Positions 34,401-42,604 of a DNA stretch of 64,000 nt are shown piece by piece. The notes under the pieces were generated by a model that saw only the letters and a program-made list of their open reading frames with translations, did not search any database and was not told where the DNA came from. Location: assembly GCA_002393575.1 (NCBI GenBank), contig DGSN01000015.1, positions 3,215-67,214 of the forward strand, read 5' to 3'. This DNA is from Prevotellaceae bacterium UBA4361 (GTDB taxonomy: Bacteria; Bacteroidota; Bacteroidia; Bacteroidales; Bacteroidaceae). Each line of letters starts with the position of its first letter. The stretch's first letter is position 1. The position numbers and the translations under genes are program-made.

Positions 34401-37400
34401 CGAATTCAGCAGTTTCGCCTGCATAAGCCACCTTTTCTGTCATTTCAACAGGAGCATTGATGGTTGCCACAACAGGAATCATCTCTTCGCCAACGAAGAT
34501 GACGTTTTCAGGTTCGTCGCCCTTCTCCTTACCAAGCTTGATGCTTGTCACGGTTGCTGGACCGCCCCAAGTAGCCTTCAAGACATTGAGATGAACGAAA
34601 CCTCTCTCAGCCTTGATAGCAGCAAGATCGATTGTCCAATTGCCGTTTTCGTCAACTGCGACGTAAGGGCTTTCGGCAGAGTTGATTTCGAGGAAGTCAG
34701 AGCTGTTGTCCTCGGTGCGGTTGAAGAGGAGACGTGGAGTACCAGAAGCCACCTCAATGAGCATGATGTCGTAGTCAGTGATGTCGGCGTAGAGCTTAGC
34801 GAGCACACTACCATTACCATAGATGGTGCCACCAGCAGCTACTTCTGTACCTACTTGATACTCATGTCCAGGATTGTCGTTGACAACCGTTGCATCAGCA
34901 GTAACACCGTCCCATTCCTTGAACATATCCTCGGTGAGGTCGGTATAAACATATTCCTTCTGAGGTTCTACCTTTTCAACCTTAGCGATAGTCCAAAGGA
35001 TGTTGTCGCCATTGTTCTTGTCGGCATAGCAAGGAGCACCAGCAGCAAGGTCGTTATCGTTGGTACCGATGTGGTGATTAGCATTGCTTGGCTTGTAAAT
35101 CTGATAGAAGCCTTCAGCAGCTGGAGCAATCACCCATTCGTACTTGTAGTCTGCGGATGTGCTCATGGTCCAGTTGTCGGAACCTACGAAGCCAACGTAT
35201 TCAGTGCCGTTGGTGAGATACCAACCACCGTTTTCGCCAGCAACGAATGAGATTTCAGCAGGAGTTTCGCTCAAGACAACCTTTGCGTTCGCCGTGTCGA
35301 AGCCGAGGTAGAGACCAGAAGCCTTCTGCTGGAATGTGTAAGCAGCACCTTCTTCAGGAGTGTTCACAGCAGTAGCAGCGTAAGCAGCCGTTGCAGCGTT
35401 GAGGTCAGCAAGAGCCTGCTCGTATTCAGCCTTCGAGAGACCTGGAGTCTTAGCGATTTCTGAAGCTTTCTCCAATGCAGCCACATAAGTGTCGAATGCA
35501 GCTTGTGGAATCTGGAACAACGCATCACCCACACCGTCGGCATCGAGCACGATGTCCTCAAGAGCGGAAGTCAGTGCAGCCTGTGCCAATTCTTCGTCAG
35601 ACACCTTGCGGATTTCTACGCGGTCGATGAAGAGGTGAGGTGAAGCAGCTGAACCCACATTCTGGCTTTCATAACCTACAGAGATAACACCGTCGGTTGC
35701 CTCTGTGAGGGTGAAGTTGATGATTTCGTTCGTCCAAGTGTTGATAGGATAAGACTTAGCAGGAGCCAAGTACTCAGTGCCGTTGTCAGCAATGAAACCG
35801 AAGAGGCTCTTCGCAGGAGCATTTGTGCCACCTACTGAATTATAGACAGGAATAGTGATGGAATAGTTGCCTGGTTCGAGTGAAACCTTCTGTGAGTATT
35901 GAGCAACGCCTGTCCAAACAGCCACGAGTCCGAGAGCCTGCTTGCCTTCAGAACCTTCTGGACCTTCAGCAGGAGCGATGTAACCAGCGCCACCCAGCCA
36001 TACATTAGCCTCTGAACCGTATGCAAAGACGCCAGCAGCACGAGCATCGCCATTCTCAACAGCGATGTCCCAACCCTCTACAGGTTGCAGCTGACTCAGC
36101 GTTGTACCATTGGTTTCCATATCCTTGGCGTAAGTGCAGATGCCCTGAGTGACAGGAATGCTCTTTTCGAAGTCGAGGTTAGGGTCAACTGGTTCTGGCT
36201 CCTTCTCGCCTGCGGTATATTTCACATTCTTGAAGCTAAGCCAGCTCACGTTGTTGCCTTCTGCCACATTGAAGGTGATGGTCAACTTACCGTCAGCATC
36301 GGCCTTACCAACAGCAGTAATCACGTCGCAGAAGAGCTGATTAGCGCCTGCGGTGGTTGGGTTGACAGCAACAGCTTCGCCGCTACCCACTTGGAATGTG
36401 ATACCATTTTCTTCGACATCCACATTGTTCTTGCGGATACGAGCCCATACGTCAACAGAATAGTTGCGACCTGGGTCGAGACCTTCAAGAGTAGCCTGGA
36501 TGGTGTTCGCACCGAGTGGATTGCCGTCGTCAGTCCAGTACTCGTAGAATGGAACCTTGAAGCCAGTTCCGTCGTTCTCACCTTCCAAAGACCATGTGTT
36601 GATGTAGAGAGGCTTTACGTAGTCAACAGCAGGCTCACCACCAAATGTCCATGCAGAAAGCAAGAACTGGTTAGCTGCCAGTCCTGCATCGTGCTGCCAT
36701 CCTGTAACAAGCAGAGGATTCTTCACCGCTTCGTTGAGTGTGCCCTTTTCGTATTGTGCCAGATAGTCGTCAGCGAGCTGCTTGTATGCGTCGTAAGCAG
36801 CAGCAGTATAGACATTGGTTGACTCCATCAAAGCATACATGGCATCGATGGCTGCCTTGTTGCTCTCATACAAAGCAACAGACGACTGAGCAGCAGTAAT
36901 GGCATTGCTCAATGCATTGTAAGTGTCGATGGTAAGGTTTGACTCAGCCAACTGATAGGAAACAAGAAGGTTCTGAGCAGCTGTTGTAGCCATCTTCTTG
37001 CTTGCAAGTCCCTGAATGATTGGCTTCAGTTCAGCGTATGCGTCATGGATTTCAGTCAGTTTCGACAGCGAGTAAATCTGAATGGTGTGCCATTCGGTCA
37101 TGTTTGCCTGATTGAGACCCATACCGATGGTGAGGGATTCGCCTTCAGGAACAACGATGTCGCTGATAGTGTATTTAGGAGCTTCAGTGAAACCAGTCTG
37201 CTTACCAGCAACGATAGGTACTTGCTTGATTTGGTCGCCAACCTTTGCATAAACGTATGCAACGTCGGAAGACTCGGTTGTCAACCAAGAGTCGCCCTTC
37301 CAAGCGTTGAAGGAAGTAGCAAAAACGGTGACTTCGTAGGTGCCTGCCTCAAGACCTTCGATGGTCTGATGCATGGCATCTCCCACTTCAGCAAAGCCAT

Positions 37401-38508
37401 AGCGTTCAGCCAAATTGCTGGTACGTCCGTCGGCTGACGTGACATTCACAGCGTAAGTGCCTGTTGCACCAACCCAGTCAGACTTAGCCATACCCACCTT
37501 AGCAGTGCGGTCGGACTTCACATAAACGATTTCTGGTTCTGGGTCAGGTTCATCGCCAGCCTCTTCGCCCAACGTGATGGCGATGCTGCTGATGCGTGTC
37601 TGGGAGTTCACGGTGAACACGATGTTCTTGCTATCACCATTCCAAGTGTAGCCAGTGAATGCGCCCTTGTTAGCAGTGAGATCAAACTTATCGCCAGTCA
37701 CCTCGAACTGAGCACTGAGAATCTTGCGACGCTCAGAAGAGAGCTTCATGGTTCCGCCATAGACGCGGAGCTGAGGAACGATGAGAGTAGAGCCATCAGG
37801 GAGGGTTGCGTTCACGCCCCAAAGACGGTTTGGAGTGCTTGCCTCAGATGGAGAAACAGTGAGAGTAATGCCATTGGCACCACCAAAAGTCTTGTCTTCA
37901 GTAATATCTCCTGCATTCGACTCACTCGTAGAAACAGGGAGGTCGGTCATCAAGTTGAAGTTCAACGTGACATAGTCAGGGTCTGTGCCTTCATCGTTCA
38001 CGTATTCAGCCAAGATAATGAATCCGAACTGCGCACCCGTATTGGTGAAGGTGACAGTCTTCTGAGGAGTTGGGAAAGAATAATAGCGAAGGTCGTACTT
38101 GCCATTGTCGGCAAAACCTACCATAGCACCACCCGATGCCTTTGCGTCAGCGTATTCCACGCCGCCCACTTCTTTCCAATAGCAATCGCCAGCAACGTCA
38201 GCCTTGTTAGCATTGACGTAGGAATAGAATGCGATTCTCGAAACCAGCATACCTTCTGGTGCTGTGAATGTATTCTGATCGCCATCTGAGAGCAAAATAG
38301 CAGGGAAAGAGAAACCGCTATAGGACACGGTACCTCCTCGTGAGTACTTTGCCTCTGCATTTCCATTGATTGTAATGGACGATCCGTCGCTGAATGTGAT
38401 AGTATTCCCTGCCTTGAAATTGAACTTCCAATAGTAGAAGTCAGAATCCTGGGCATGGATGCCTATAGCCACCAGCATCAATGTTAATAATGCGAAGAAT
38501 TTCTTCAT
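31453..38508 (-). CDS. Giant secreted surface protein, 2351 aa, with internal duplication
   Basis: Signal peptide MKKFFALLTLMLVAIGIHAQ. The N-terminal 470 residues are beta-sandwich modules. A helical FIVAR-like stretch follows (about 480-600), then galactose-binding-like domains (about 620-970) and a second helical stretch (about 1000-1060). A block of about 430 residues starts at EYVYTDLTEDMFKEWDG (about 1184) and recurs from EYEYTDLTEDMFKEWDG (about 1874). Each copy contains a putative carbohydrate-binding part (AAGGTIYGNG, LNVxKATWGGPATVTSIKLG) and two DUF4859-like repeats (DGWRNADG...). Between the copies lies a LamG/concanavalin-like domain (AFWVNANG... DNQWHYYTAVF... IYLDGEVKNQW). The end, TIYDLNGQRVRVPVKGNVYI, is sorting-like. 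Probably a surface glycan-binding or adhesin protein. Unlike other members here it has no small ORF behind it. Confidence 0.85.
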   Translation of the reverse strand: MKKFFALLTLMLVAIGIHAQDSDFYYWKFNFKAGNTITFSDGSSITINGNAEAKYSRGGTVSYSGFSFPAILLSDGDQNTFTAPEGMLVSRIAFYSYVNANKADVAGDCYWKEVGGVEYADAKASGGAMVGFADNGKYDLRYYSFPTPQKTVTFTNTGAQFGFIILAEYVNDEGTDPDYVTLNFNLMTDLPVSTSESNAGDITEDKTFGGANGITLTVSPSEASTPNRLWGVNATLPDGSTLIVPQLRVYGGTMKLSSERRKILSAQFEVTGDKFDLTANKGAFTGYTWNGDSKNIVFTVNSQTRISSIAITLGEEAGDEPDPEPEIVYVKSDRTAKVGMAKSDWVGATGTYAVNVTSADGRTSNLAERYGFAEVGDAMHQTIEGLEAGTYEVTVFATSFNAWKGDSWLTTESSDVAYVYAKVGDQIKQVPIVAGKQTGFTEAPKYTISDIVVPEGESLTIGMGLNQANMTEWHTIQIYSLSKLTEIHDAYAELKPIIQGLASKKMATTAAQNLLVSYQLAESNLTIDTYNALSNAITAAQSSVALYESNKAAIDAMYALMESTNVYTAAAYDAYKQLADDYLAQYEKGTLNEAVKNPLLVTGWQHDAGLAANQFLLSAWTFGGEPAVDYVKPLYINTWSLEGENDGTGFKVPFYEYWTDDGNPLGANTIQATLEGLDPGRNYSVDVWARIRKNNVDVEENGITFQVGSGEAVAVNPTTAGANQLFCDVITAVGKADADGKLTITFNVAEGNNVSWLSFKNVKYTAGEKEPEPVDPNLDFEKSIPVTQGICTYAKDMETNGTTLSQLQPVEGWDIAVENGDARAAGVFAYGSEANVWLGGAGYIAPAEGPEGSEGKQALGLVAVWTGVAQYSQKVSLEPGNYSITIPVYNSVGGTNAPAKSLFGFIADNGTEYLAPAKSYPINTWTNEIINFTLTEATDGVISVGYESQNVGSAASPHLFIDRVEIRKVSDEELAQAALTSALEDIVLDADGVGDALFQIPQAAFDTYVAALEKASEIAKTPGLSKAEYEQALADLNAATAAYAATAVNTPEEGAAYTFQQKASGLYLGFDTANAKVVLSETPAEISFVAGENGGWYLTNGTEYVGFVGSDNWTMSTSADYKYEWVIAPAAEGFYQIYKPSNANHHIGTNDNDLAAGAPCYADKNNGDNILWTIAKVEKVEPQKEYVYTDLTEDMFKEWDGVTADATVVNDNPGHEYQVGTEVAAGGTIYGNGSVLAKLYADITDYDIMLIEVASGTPRLLFNRTEDNSSDFLEINSAESPYVAVDENGNWTIDLAAIKAERGFVHLNVLKATWGGPATVTSIKLGKEKGDEPENVIFVGEEMIPVVATINAPVEMTEKVAYAGETAEFDVAAVAAALGIEDITAATQYFLNPDKTTVLAEYGEGTTDGWRNADGFSAQWGESANGVCVKIEDPASGTISYLGAHDGNFVEGNTYTARFAFVADGKAAILEANITFVKEEQKEIEISENIYDTAVEYSTADGSYVEKTASLTDEQVAAILAELGLESLDQATVYGYNPTTQELITTYAPFDGWRNADGDFQNHTGDSTVPACVKYTDGQNYLCYSIAGCAEQTINCYWAIANETKAVLVKVAVSYVAPEPVPEPYTWTYNFEQADDNVNIVGAGAIVDDETPNFGKVFENVGGAIRTNYITLPDTLFAQSTLSKELSIAFWVNANGNTPDAYTYAPFFTAYANNTAGADNTWPMLALQSRGFAQVNCAGWTDFTPAENVDGKNNLYNQNAWEAGDENFNFVENWLEDNQWHYYTAVFTAEGLTIYLDGEVKNQWKLGANPDCTLDGLFSNGADLKYICLGGNQAWNWGDGDAPFRFDDVMITNYVLTPEAIAEIIAAKNYVEPQKEYEYTDLTEDMFKEWDGVTADANVVSDNPYREYQVGAEVAAGGTIYGNGNVAAKLYADLSDYEVMVIETTAGTPRLLFNRSTDTSSDYIEINSTESPYVTVDENGNWVIDLAAIKAETGYVHLNVMKATWGGPATVTSIKLGKEKGDEPVPSITVGEELIPIVATISTPVEMLEKIAYQGVTAEFDAAAVAAALGIEDLSTATQYYVNPDFTAVAAQYGGGTIDGWRNAEGAAAMWAESANGLCVKIQDPASGTIDYLGAHDGNFAAGDTFKACFAFVADGKAAIVEVNVTFVKEEQKEIEISDNVYEIAVQYNTTDASYVEQSVSLSDDQVAAILDELGLESLDQATVYGYNPTTQELITNHAPFDGWRNADGDFQSHTGDTTVPACVKYTDGQNYLCYNIAGCNEQTINCYWAIANETKAVLVKVAFSYVIPVGINGIYADLENATIYDLNGQRVRVPVKGNVYIINGKKMFLK
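31583..34954. repeat. Intragenic direct duplication, about 1.3 kb per copy
   Basis: Copy 1 covers about 33659-34954 and copy 2 about 31583-32884, inside the giant surface gene. They are separated by the LamG-encoding segment. Long stretches are nearly identical at the protein level, for example ATWGGPATVTSIKLGKEKGD in both. Both copies stay in frame. Confidence 0.85.
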
Positions 38509-38753
38509 AAAAGTATGTTTCTTAAGATTACTGCGTATTCGGCTTGTCTGCGCAGTGAATGAGAGTTAGAAAAAGGAAGCGTGTTGCAGCTGCAAGCCGT
38601 TTTTAAACTCTCCCAGTCTGAGTGGTAAGAGCAACCGCAACAAATGGTTAGTTGATGTTTTAGAATTAGCTTAGGATAAGTTCCTGTTTAAGAAAAAATG
38701 TTTTTTATGATGTTGAACAATAGAAATTATCTGTCATACAGAATTTATCGAAT

Positions 38754-38762
38754 GCAAAAATA
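38754..38762 (-). promoter_or_regulatory. -7 box, giant surface-protein gene
   Basis: TATTTTTGC on the minus strand, giving a long leader of about 245 nt (38509-38753). The leader contains a TTGCAGCTGCAA palindrome and ACTAACC words but no clear known regulatory RNA. Confidence 0.45.
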
Positions 38763-38805
38763 GGACAAATAATTAAAAATGACAAAAAAATCGCACATTA
38801 TTTCT

Positions 38806-38837
38806 AAAAGAAAAGGCGTGACACTCGCCACGCCTTT
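38806..38837 (-). terminator. Terminator of the dnaE transcript
   Basis: Nine-bp stem AAAGGCGTG (38812-38820) with CACGCCTTT (38829-38837), followed on the minus strand by TCTTTTAG. It lies just beyond the dnaE stop codon. Confidence 0.75.
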
Positions 38838-38843
38838 CAGTTT

Positions 38844-41800
38844 CTATTCCAAATGATAGCTCAGTCCTTCGTTGGATTCGATGTAATCAATCAGATGCCG
38901 ATTCACGCTCAGATGTAAGGTTGCGGAACGGAGATTCACACTCAAATCCTCAGATGCCTTGATATTGAAGAACAACTCCGTGTCACCAGGGTTCGACTTC
39001 ACGATTTCAGCCAAATTCTCCACCATCGGCACATTCAACTGGTCAACAGGCACGTCAATCGTAATGCGTTTAATCAGCTTGTCCTTCACTTCTGCCAAAA
39101 GTTGAATGTCGAGAATCGTCATGTCGAGCGTGTTCGGGTCGTAACGACGTGGCTGCATCTTGGCAGTGATGTAGAGCGAAGTGCCCTCCACAAAGAAATG
39201 TTGCCACTTGAGCCATTCCTGACCAAAAAGGGCGATTTCACCGCTATTTTCGAAGTCTTCCAGCTTGACAATGCCAAAAGTGTTTCCGCTCTTGCTCGTC
39301 CCCACCCTTCGACCAGAGACGATGCCACCAAACTTGATGCTTTGCATAGTACGCAACGACTCATCCTTGTCTTGCACCTTGGCAATGTTGGTGGTGCAAA
39401 AGTGTTTGAGAATCAAAGCATATTCATCGAGAGGATGAGCTGAAAGATAGATTCCCACCAAATCGCGTTCCTTGTTCAGACGTTCCAAGTCGCTCCACAA
39501 AGCGACTTCCTTGGGTGGTTCGGGATGAGACACCTCCAACTCCATGCCCAAATCTCCAAAAAGCGAATGGGCTTGTTGCTGCTTGTCGGCTTGAAAACTA
39601 TTGCCAAAGCGGAAGAGTGTTTCGATATAAGTTTCCGATGAATTCGGCTGTTTTGTAAAGAAAGCCTCACGAGGACAGGCATTGAAACCATCGAACGCTC
39701 CAGCCAGAATCAGACTTTCAACCGACTTGCGGTTGCATAATGTAAGGTTGACCCGCTCAAAGAAATCGAAAAGACTCGTATAAGGGCCATTCTTCTCGCG
39801 CTCATCGAGAATGGCTTGCACGGCACCCTTGCCCACACCCTTCACGGCTGCCATACCGAAACGGATATCACCATTGTGGTTAACAGCGAACTTCAACTTA
39901 CTTTCGTTCACATCTGGACCGAGCGTGTTAATGCCCATCGACTTACACTCGTCCATCAACTTACGGATTTCGGATATGTTATCGAGGTTTCGGCTCATGT
40001 TGCCTGCCATGTACTGAGCAGGAAAGTGTGCCTTGAGATATGCTGTTTGGTAAGCCACCCACGAATAGCAAGTGGCATGGCTCTTGTTGAAAGCGTAAGA
40101 AGCGAATTTCTCCCAGTCTGCCCAAATCTTCTCCAGAACTGCTGGGTCGTGACCATTCTTCTGTCCACCCGCAATGAATTTTGGCTTGAGCATATCCAGT
40201 TTGTCCTTCTGCTTCTTACCCATTGCCTTTCGCAAGGTGTCGCTCTCGCCACGAGTGAAGTCAGCCAACAGACGCGAAAGCAACATCACCTGCTCCTGAT
40301 AGACCGTGATGCCGTAGGTGTCCTTCAGGTATTTTTCCATCACAGGAATGTCGTATTCGATAGGCTTACGACCCAATTTTCTATCGATGAAATCGGGAAT
40401 ATAGTCCATTGGACCTGGACGATACAAGGCGTTCATGGCAATGAGGTCTTCGAACACATGTGGCTGCAATTCGCGCAGGTATTTCTGCATACCAGCCGAT
40501 TCAAACTGGAACGTACCAATGGTTCGACCGTCGCAATAGAGCTGATAGGTGGCAGGGTCCTCGATGTCGAGCAAATCCACATCGACTGTGATGCCCAGAC
40601 TGTCCTTGATGTTTTCCACAGCTTCCTTCAGGATGGAGAGGGTTTTCAGTCCAAGAAAGTCCATCTTGATGAGTCCCGTTTCCTCAATCACGTGTCCATC
40701 GTACTGGGTACAACGGAGCTTTTCGCCAGGAAATTCCTTGTCGTCGGCTGTGGAAACAGGCACCCAATCGCTAATGTCATCACGACAGATGATGGTTCCG
40801 CAGGCATGAACACCCGTATTTCGCACATTGTTTTCGAGCATCTGCGCATATCGAATGGTGTCTCTCAGCAGCGGGTCAGGCGATGTGGATGCAGCCTTTA
40901 GTTCAGGCACCACACTAATCACATTCTTCAGGTTCATCTTCAAGCCGTCGGGCAGACGGTCAGGGATGCACTTGCAAAGGGCATTGGTCTTGTCGAGAGG
41001 ATACTTCTGCACACGTGCCACATCCTTGATAGCAAGTTTGGTAGCCATCGTTCCGTAGGTGATGATGTGTGCCACTTTCTCGGCACCATATTTATCCGTC
41101 ACCCACTGCAACACCTTTCCGCGTCCATCGTCATCGAAATCGACATCAATATCTGGCAAGGAAATACGGTCGGGATTCAAGAAACGCTCGAACAGTAAGT
41201 CGTACTTGATGGGATCGACTTTCGTGATGCCCAAGCAGTACGCCACGGTGGAACCAGCAGCCGAACCACGACCAGGACCCACCCACACGCCGAGTTCCTT
41301 ACGTGCAGCATTGATATAGTCCTGCACAATCAGGAAGTAACCAGGGAAACCCATCGTCTTCATGATGTGCAACTCAAACTTGATTTGGTCGGCAACATGC
41401 TGAGGAAGCGGGTCGCCATAGAGTGGTTTGGCTCCTTCGTATGCTAATTTTGCCAAGTAGTCTGCCTCGAACTTGATACGATACAATTTGTCGTATCCAC
41501 CGAGTCTTTTTATCTTTTTCAGACCCTCTTCTTCACTCATCACCACGTTGCCATTCTCGTCTTGGGTGAATTCATCGAAGAGTTCTTTTTCTGTGATACG
41601 CTGACGGTATTCCTCCTCTGTTCCAAAACTTTCCGGGATGGCAAAGTTAGGCATGATAGGTGCATGGTCGATGTTATATTCTTCCACCTTACTCAGCACA
41701 TCCAAGGTGTTGCTCAAGGCTTCGGGCACATCGGAGAAAACCTCGTTCATCTCCTCCTTCGTCTTGAACCACTCCTGTTTGGAATACAACATGCGGGATG

Positions 41801-42551
41801 GGTCGTCCAAGTCCTTGCCTGTACTCAGACAGATGAGACGGTCGTGAGCTTCTGCATTTTCTTCATCCACGAAATGCACGTCATTCGTACACACCAACTT
41901 CACATTGCACTTTGCCGCCAATTCAATCAACGCACGATTCACTTGCTGCTGAATTGGGAAAGTCTCACGGTTGGCTCGTTGCATCGGGTCCTTCACCTCA
42001 TGGCGCTGCAATTCCAGATAGTAGTCATCACCAAAAAGTTTCTTAAACCAAAGCACGGCTTCCTCAGCCTTGTCCATCTGCCCATTGCGAATATACACGG
42101 GCACCTCACCTGCCACACAAGCCGAGCAGCAGATGAGTCCTTCGTGATACTTCTCCAAATCGGCATGGTCGGTGCGTGGACGCATGTAGAATCCATCCAC
42201 CCACGCTCTGCTCACGATTTTAATGAGATTGTGGTAGCCCTTTTCGTTCTTGGCAAGAAGAATCAAGTGCCAACCGCCTTGGTCCATCTTGCCTTCTTTC
42301 AGTTCCTTGCTACGACGGGCACAATAGACCTCGCAACCAAAGATAGGCATGAAATCAAGGTTAGGGTTCTTGCCTTTCACCTTTTTGACATAGTTGAAAA
42401 ACTCCTTGATTCCAAACATATTGCCGTGGTCAGTGACAGCCATACCCTTCATGCCATTGGCAATAGCCTTGTCAACGAGCTTCGGGATGGATGCCTGACC
42501 ATCGAGTATAGAGTACTGCGTGTGTACGTGTAGGTGGATGAAGTCTTGCAT
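38844..42551 (-). CDS. dnaE: DNA polymerase III subunit alpha
   Basis: A 1235-aa replicative polymerase. The start at 42551 gives the standard N-terminus MQDFIHLHVHTQYSILDG of the PHP domain; 12 further codons are open upstream but lack support. The C-family palm carries GPGRGSAAGSTVAYCLGIT and LPDIDVDFDDDGRGK with the catalytic Asp residues; the fingers include YRPGPMDYIPDFIDRKLG and YQEQVM. The helix-hairpin-helix and OB-fold regions complete the C-terminus (about 1000-1235). It is the last gene of a minus-strand run that begins with aroA. Confidence 0.97.
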   Translation of the reverse strand: MQDFIHLHVHTQYSILDGQASIPKLVDKAIANGMKGMAVTDHGNMFGIKEFFNYVKKVKGKNPNLDFMPIFGCEVYCARRSKELKEGKMDQGGWHLILLAKNEKGYHNLIKIVSRAWVDGFYMRPRTDHADLEKYHEGLICCSACVAGEVPVYIRNGQMDKAEEAVLWFKKLFGDDYYLELQRHEVKDPMQRANRETFPIQQQVNRALIELAAKCNVKLVCTNDVHFVDEENAEAHDRLICLSTGKDLDDPSRMLYSKQEWFKTKEEMNEVFSDVPEALSNTLDVLSKVEEYNIDHAPIMPNFAIPESFGTEEEYRQRITEKELFDEFTQDENGNVVMSEEEGLKKIKRLGGYDKLYRIKFEADYLAKLAYEGAKPLYGDPLPQHVADQIKFELHIMKTMGFPGYFLIVQDYINAARKELGVWVGPGRGSAAGSTVAYCLGITKVDPIKYDLLFERFLNPDRISLPDIDVDFDDDGRGKVLQWVTDKYGAEKVAHIITYGTMATKLAIKDVARVQKYPLDKTNALCKCIPDRLPDGLKMNLKNVISVVPELKAASTSPDPLLRDTIRYAQMLENNVRNTGVHACGTIICRDDISDWVPVSTADDKEFPGEKLRCTQYDGHVIEETGLIKMDFLGLKTLSILKEAVENIKDSLGITVDVDLLDIEDPATYQLYCDGRTIGTFQFESAGMQKYLRELQPHVFEDLIAMNALYRPGPMDYIPDFIDRKLGRKPIEYDIPVMEKYLKDTYGITVYQEQVMLLSRLLADFTRGESDTLRKAMGKKQKDKLDMLKPKFIAGGQKNGHDPAVLEKIWADWEKFASYAFNKSHATCYSWVAYQTAYLKAHFPAQYMAGNMSRNLDNISEIRKLMDECKSMGINTLGPDVNESKLKFAVNHNGDIRFGMAAVKGVGKGAVQAILDEREKNGPYTSLFDFFERVNLTLCNRKSVESLILAGAFDGFNACPREAFFTKQPNSSETYIETLFRFGNSFQADKQQQAHSLFGDLGMELEVSHPEPPKEVALWSDLERLNKERDLVGIYLSAHPLDEYALILKHFCTTNIAKVQDKDESLRTMQSIKFGGIVSGRRVGTSKSGNTFGIVKLEDFENSGEIALFGQEWLKWQHFFVEGTSLYITAKMQPRRYDPNTLDMTILDIQLLAEVKDKLIKRITIDVPVDQLNVPMVENLAEIVKSNPGDTELFFNIKASEDLSVNLRSATLHLSVNRHLIDYIESNEGLSYHLE

Positions 42552-42604
42552 ACTTTTACGTTTATATCGTCTTGCAAATGTACGCAAAAATCTTCAATCG
42601 GTCA

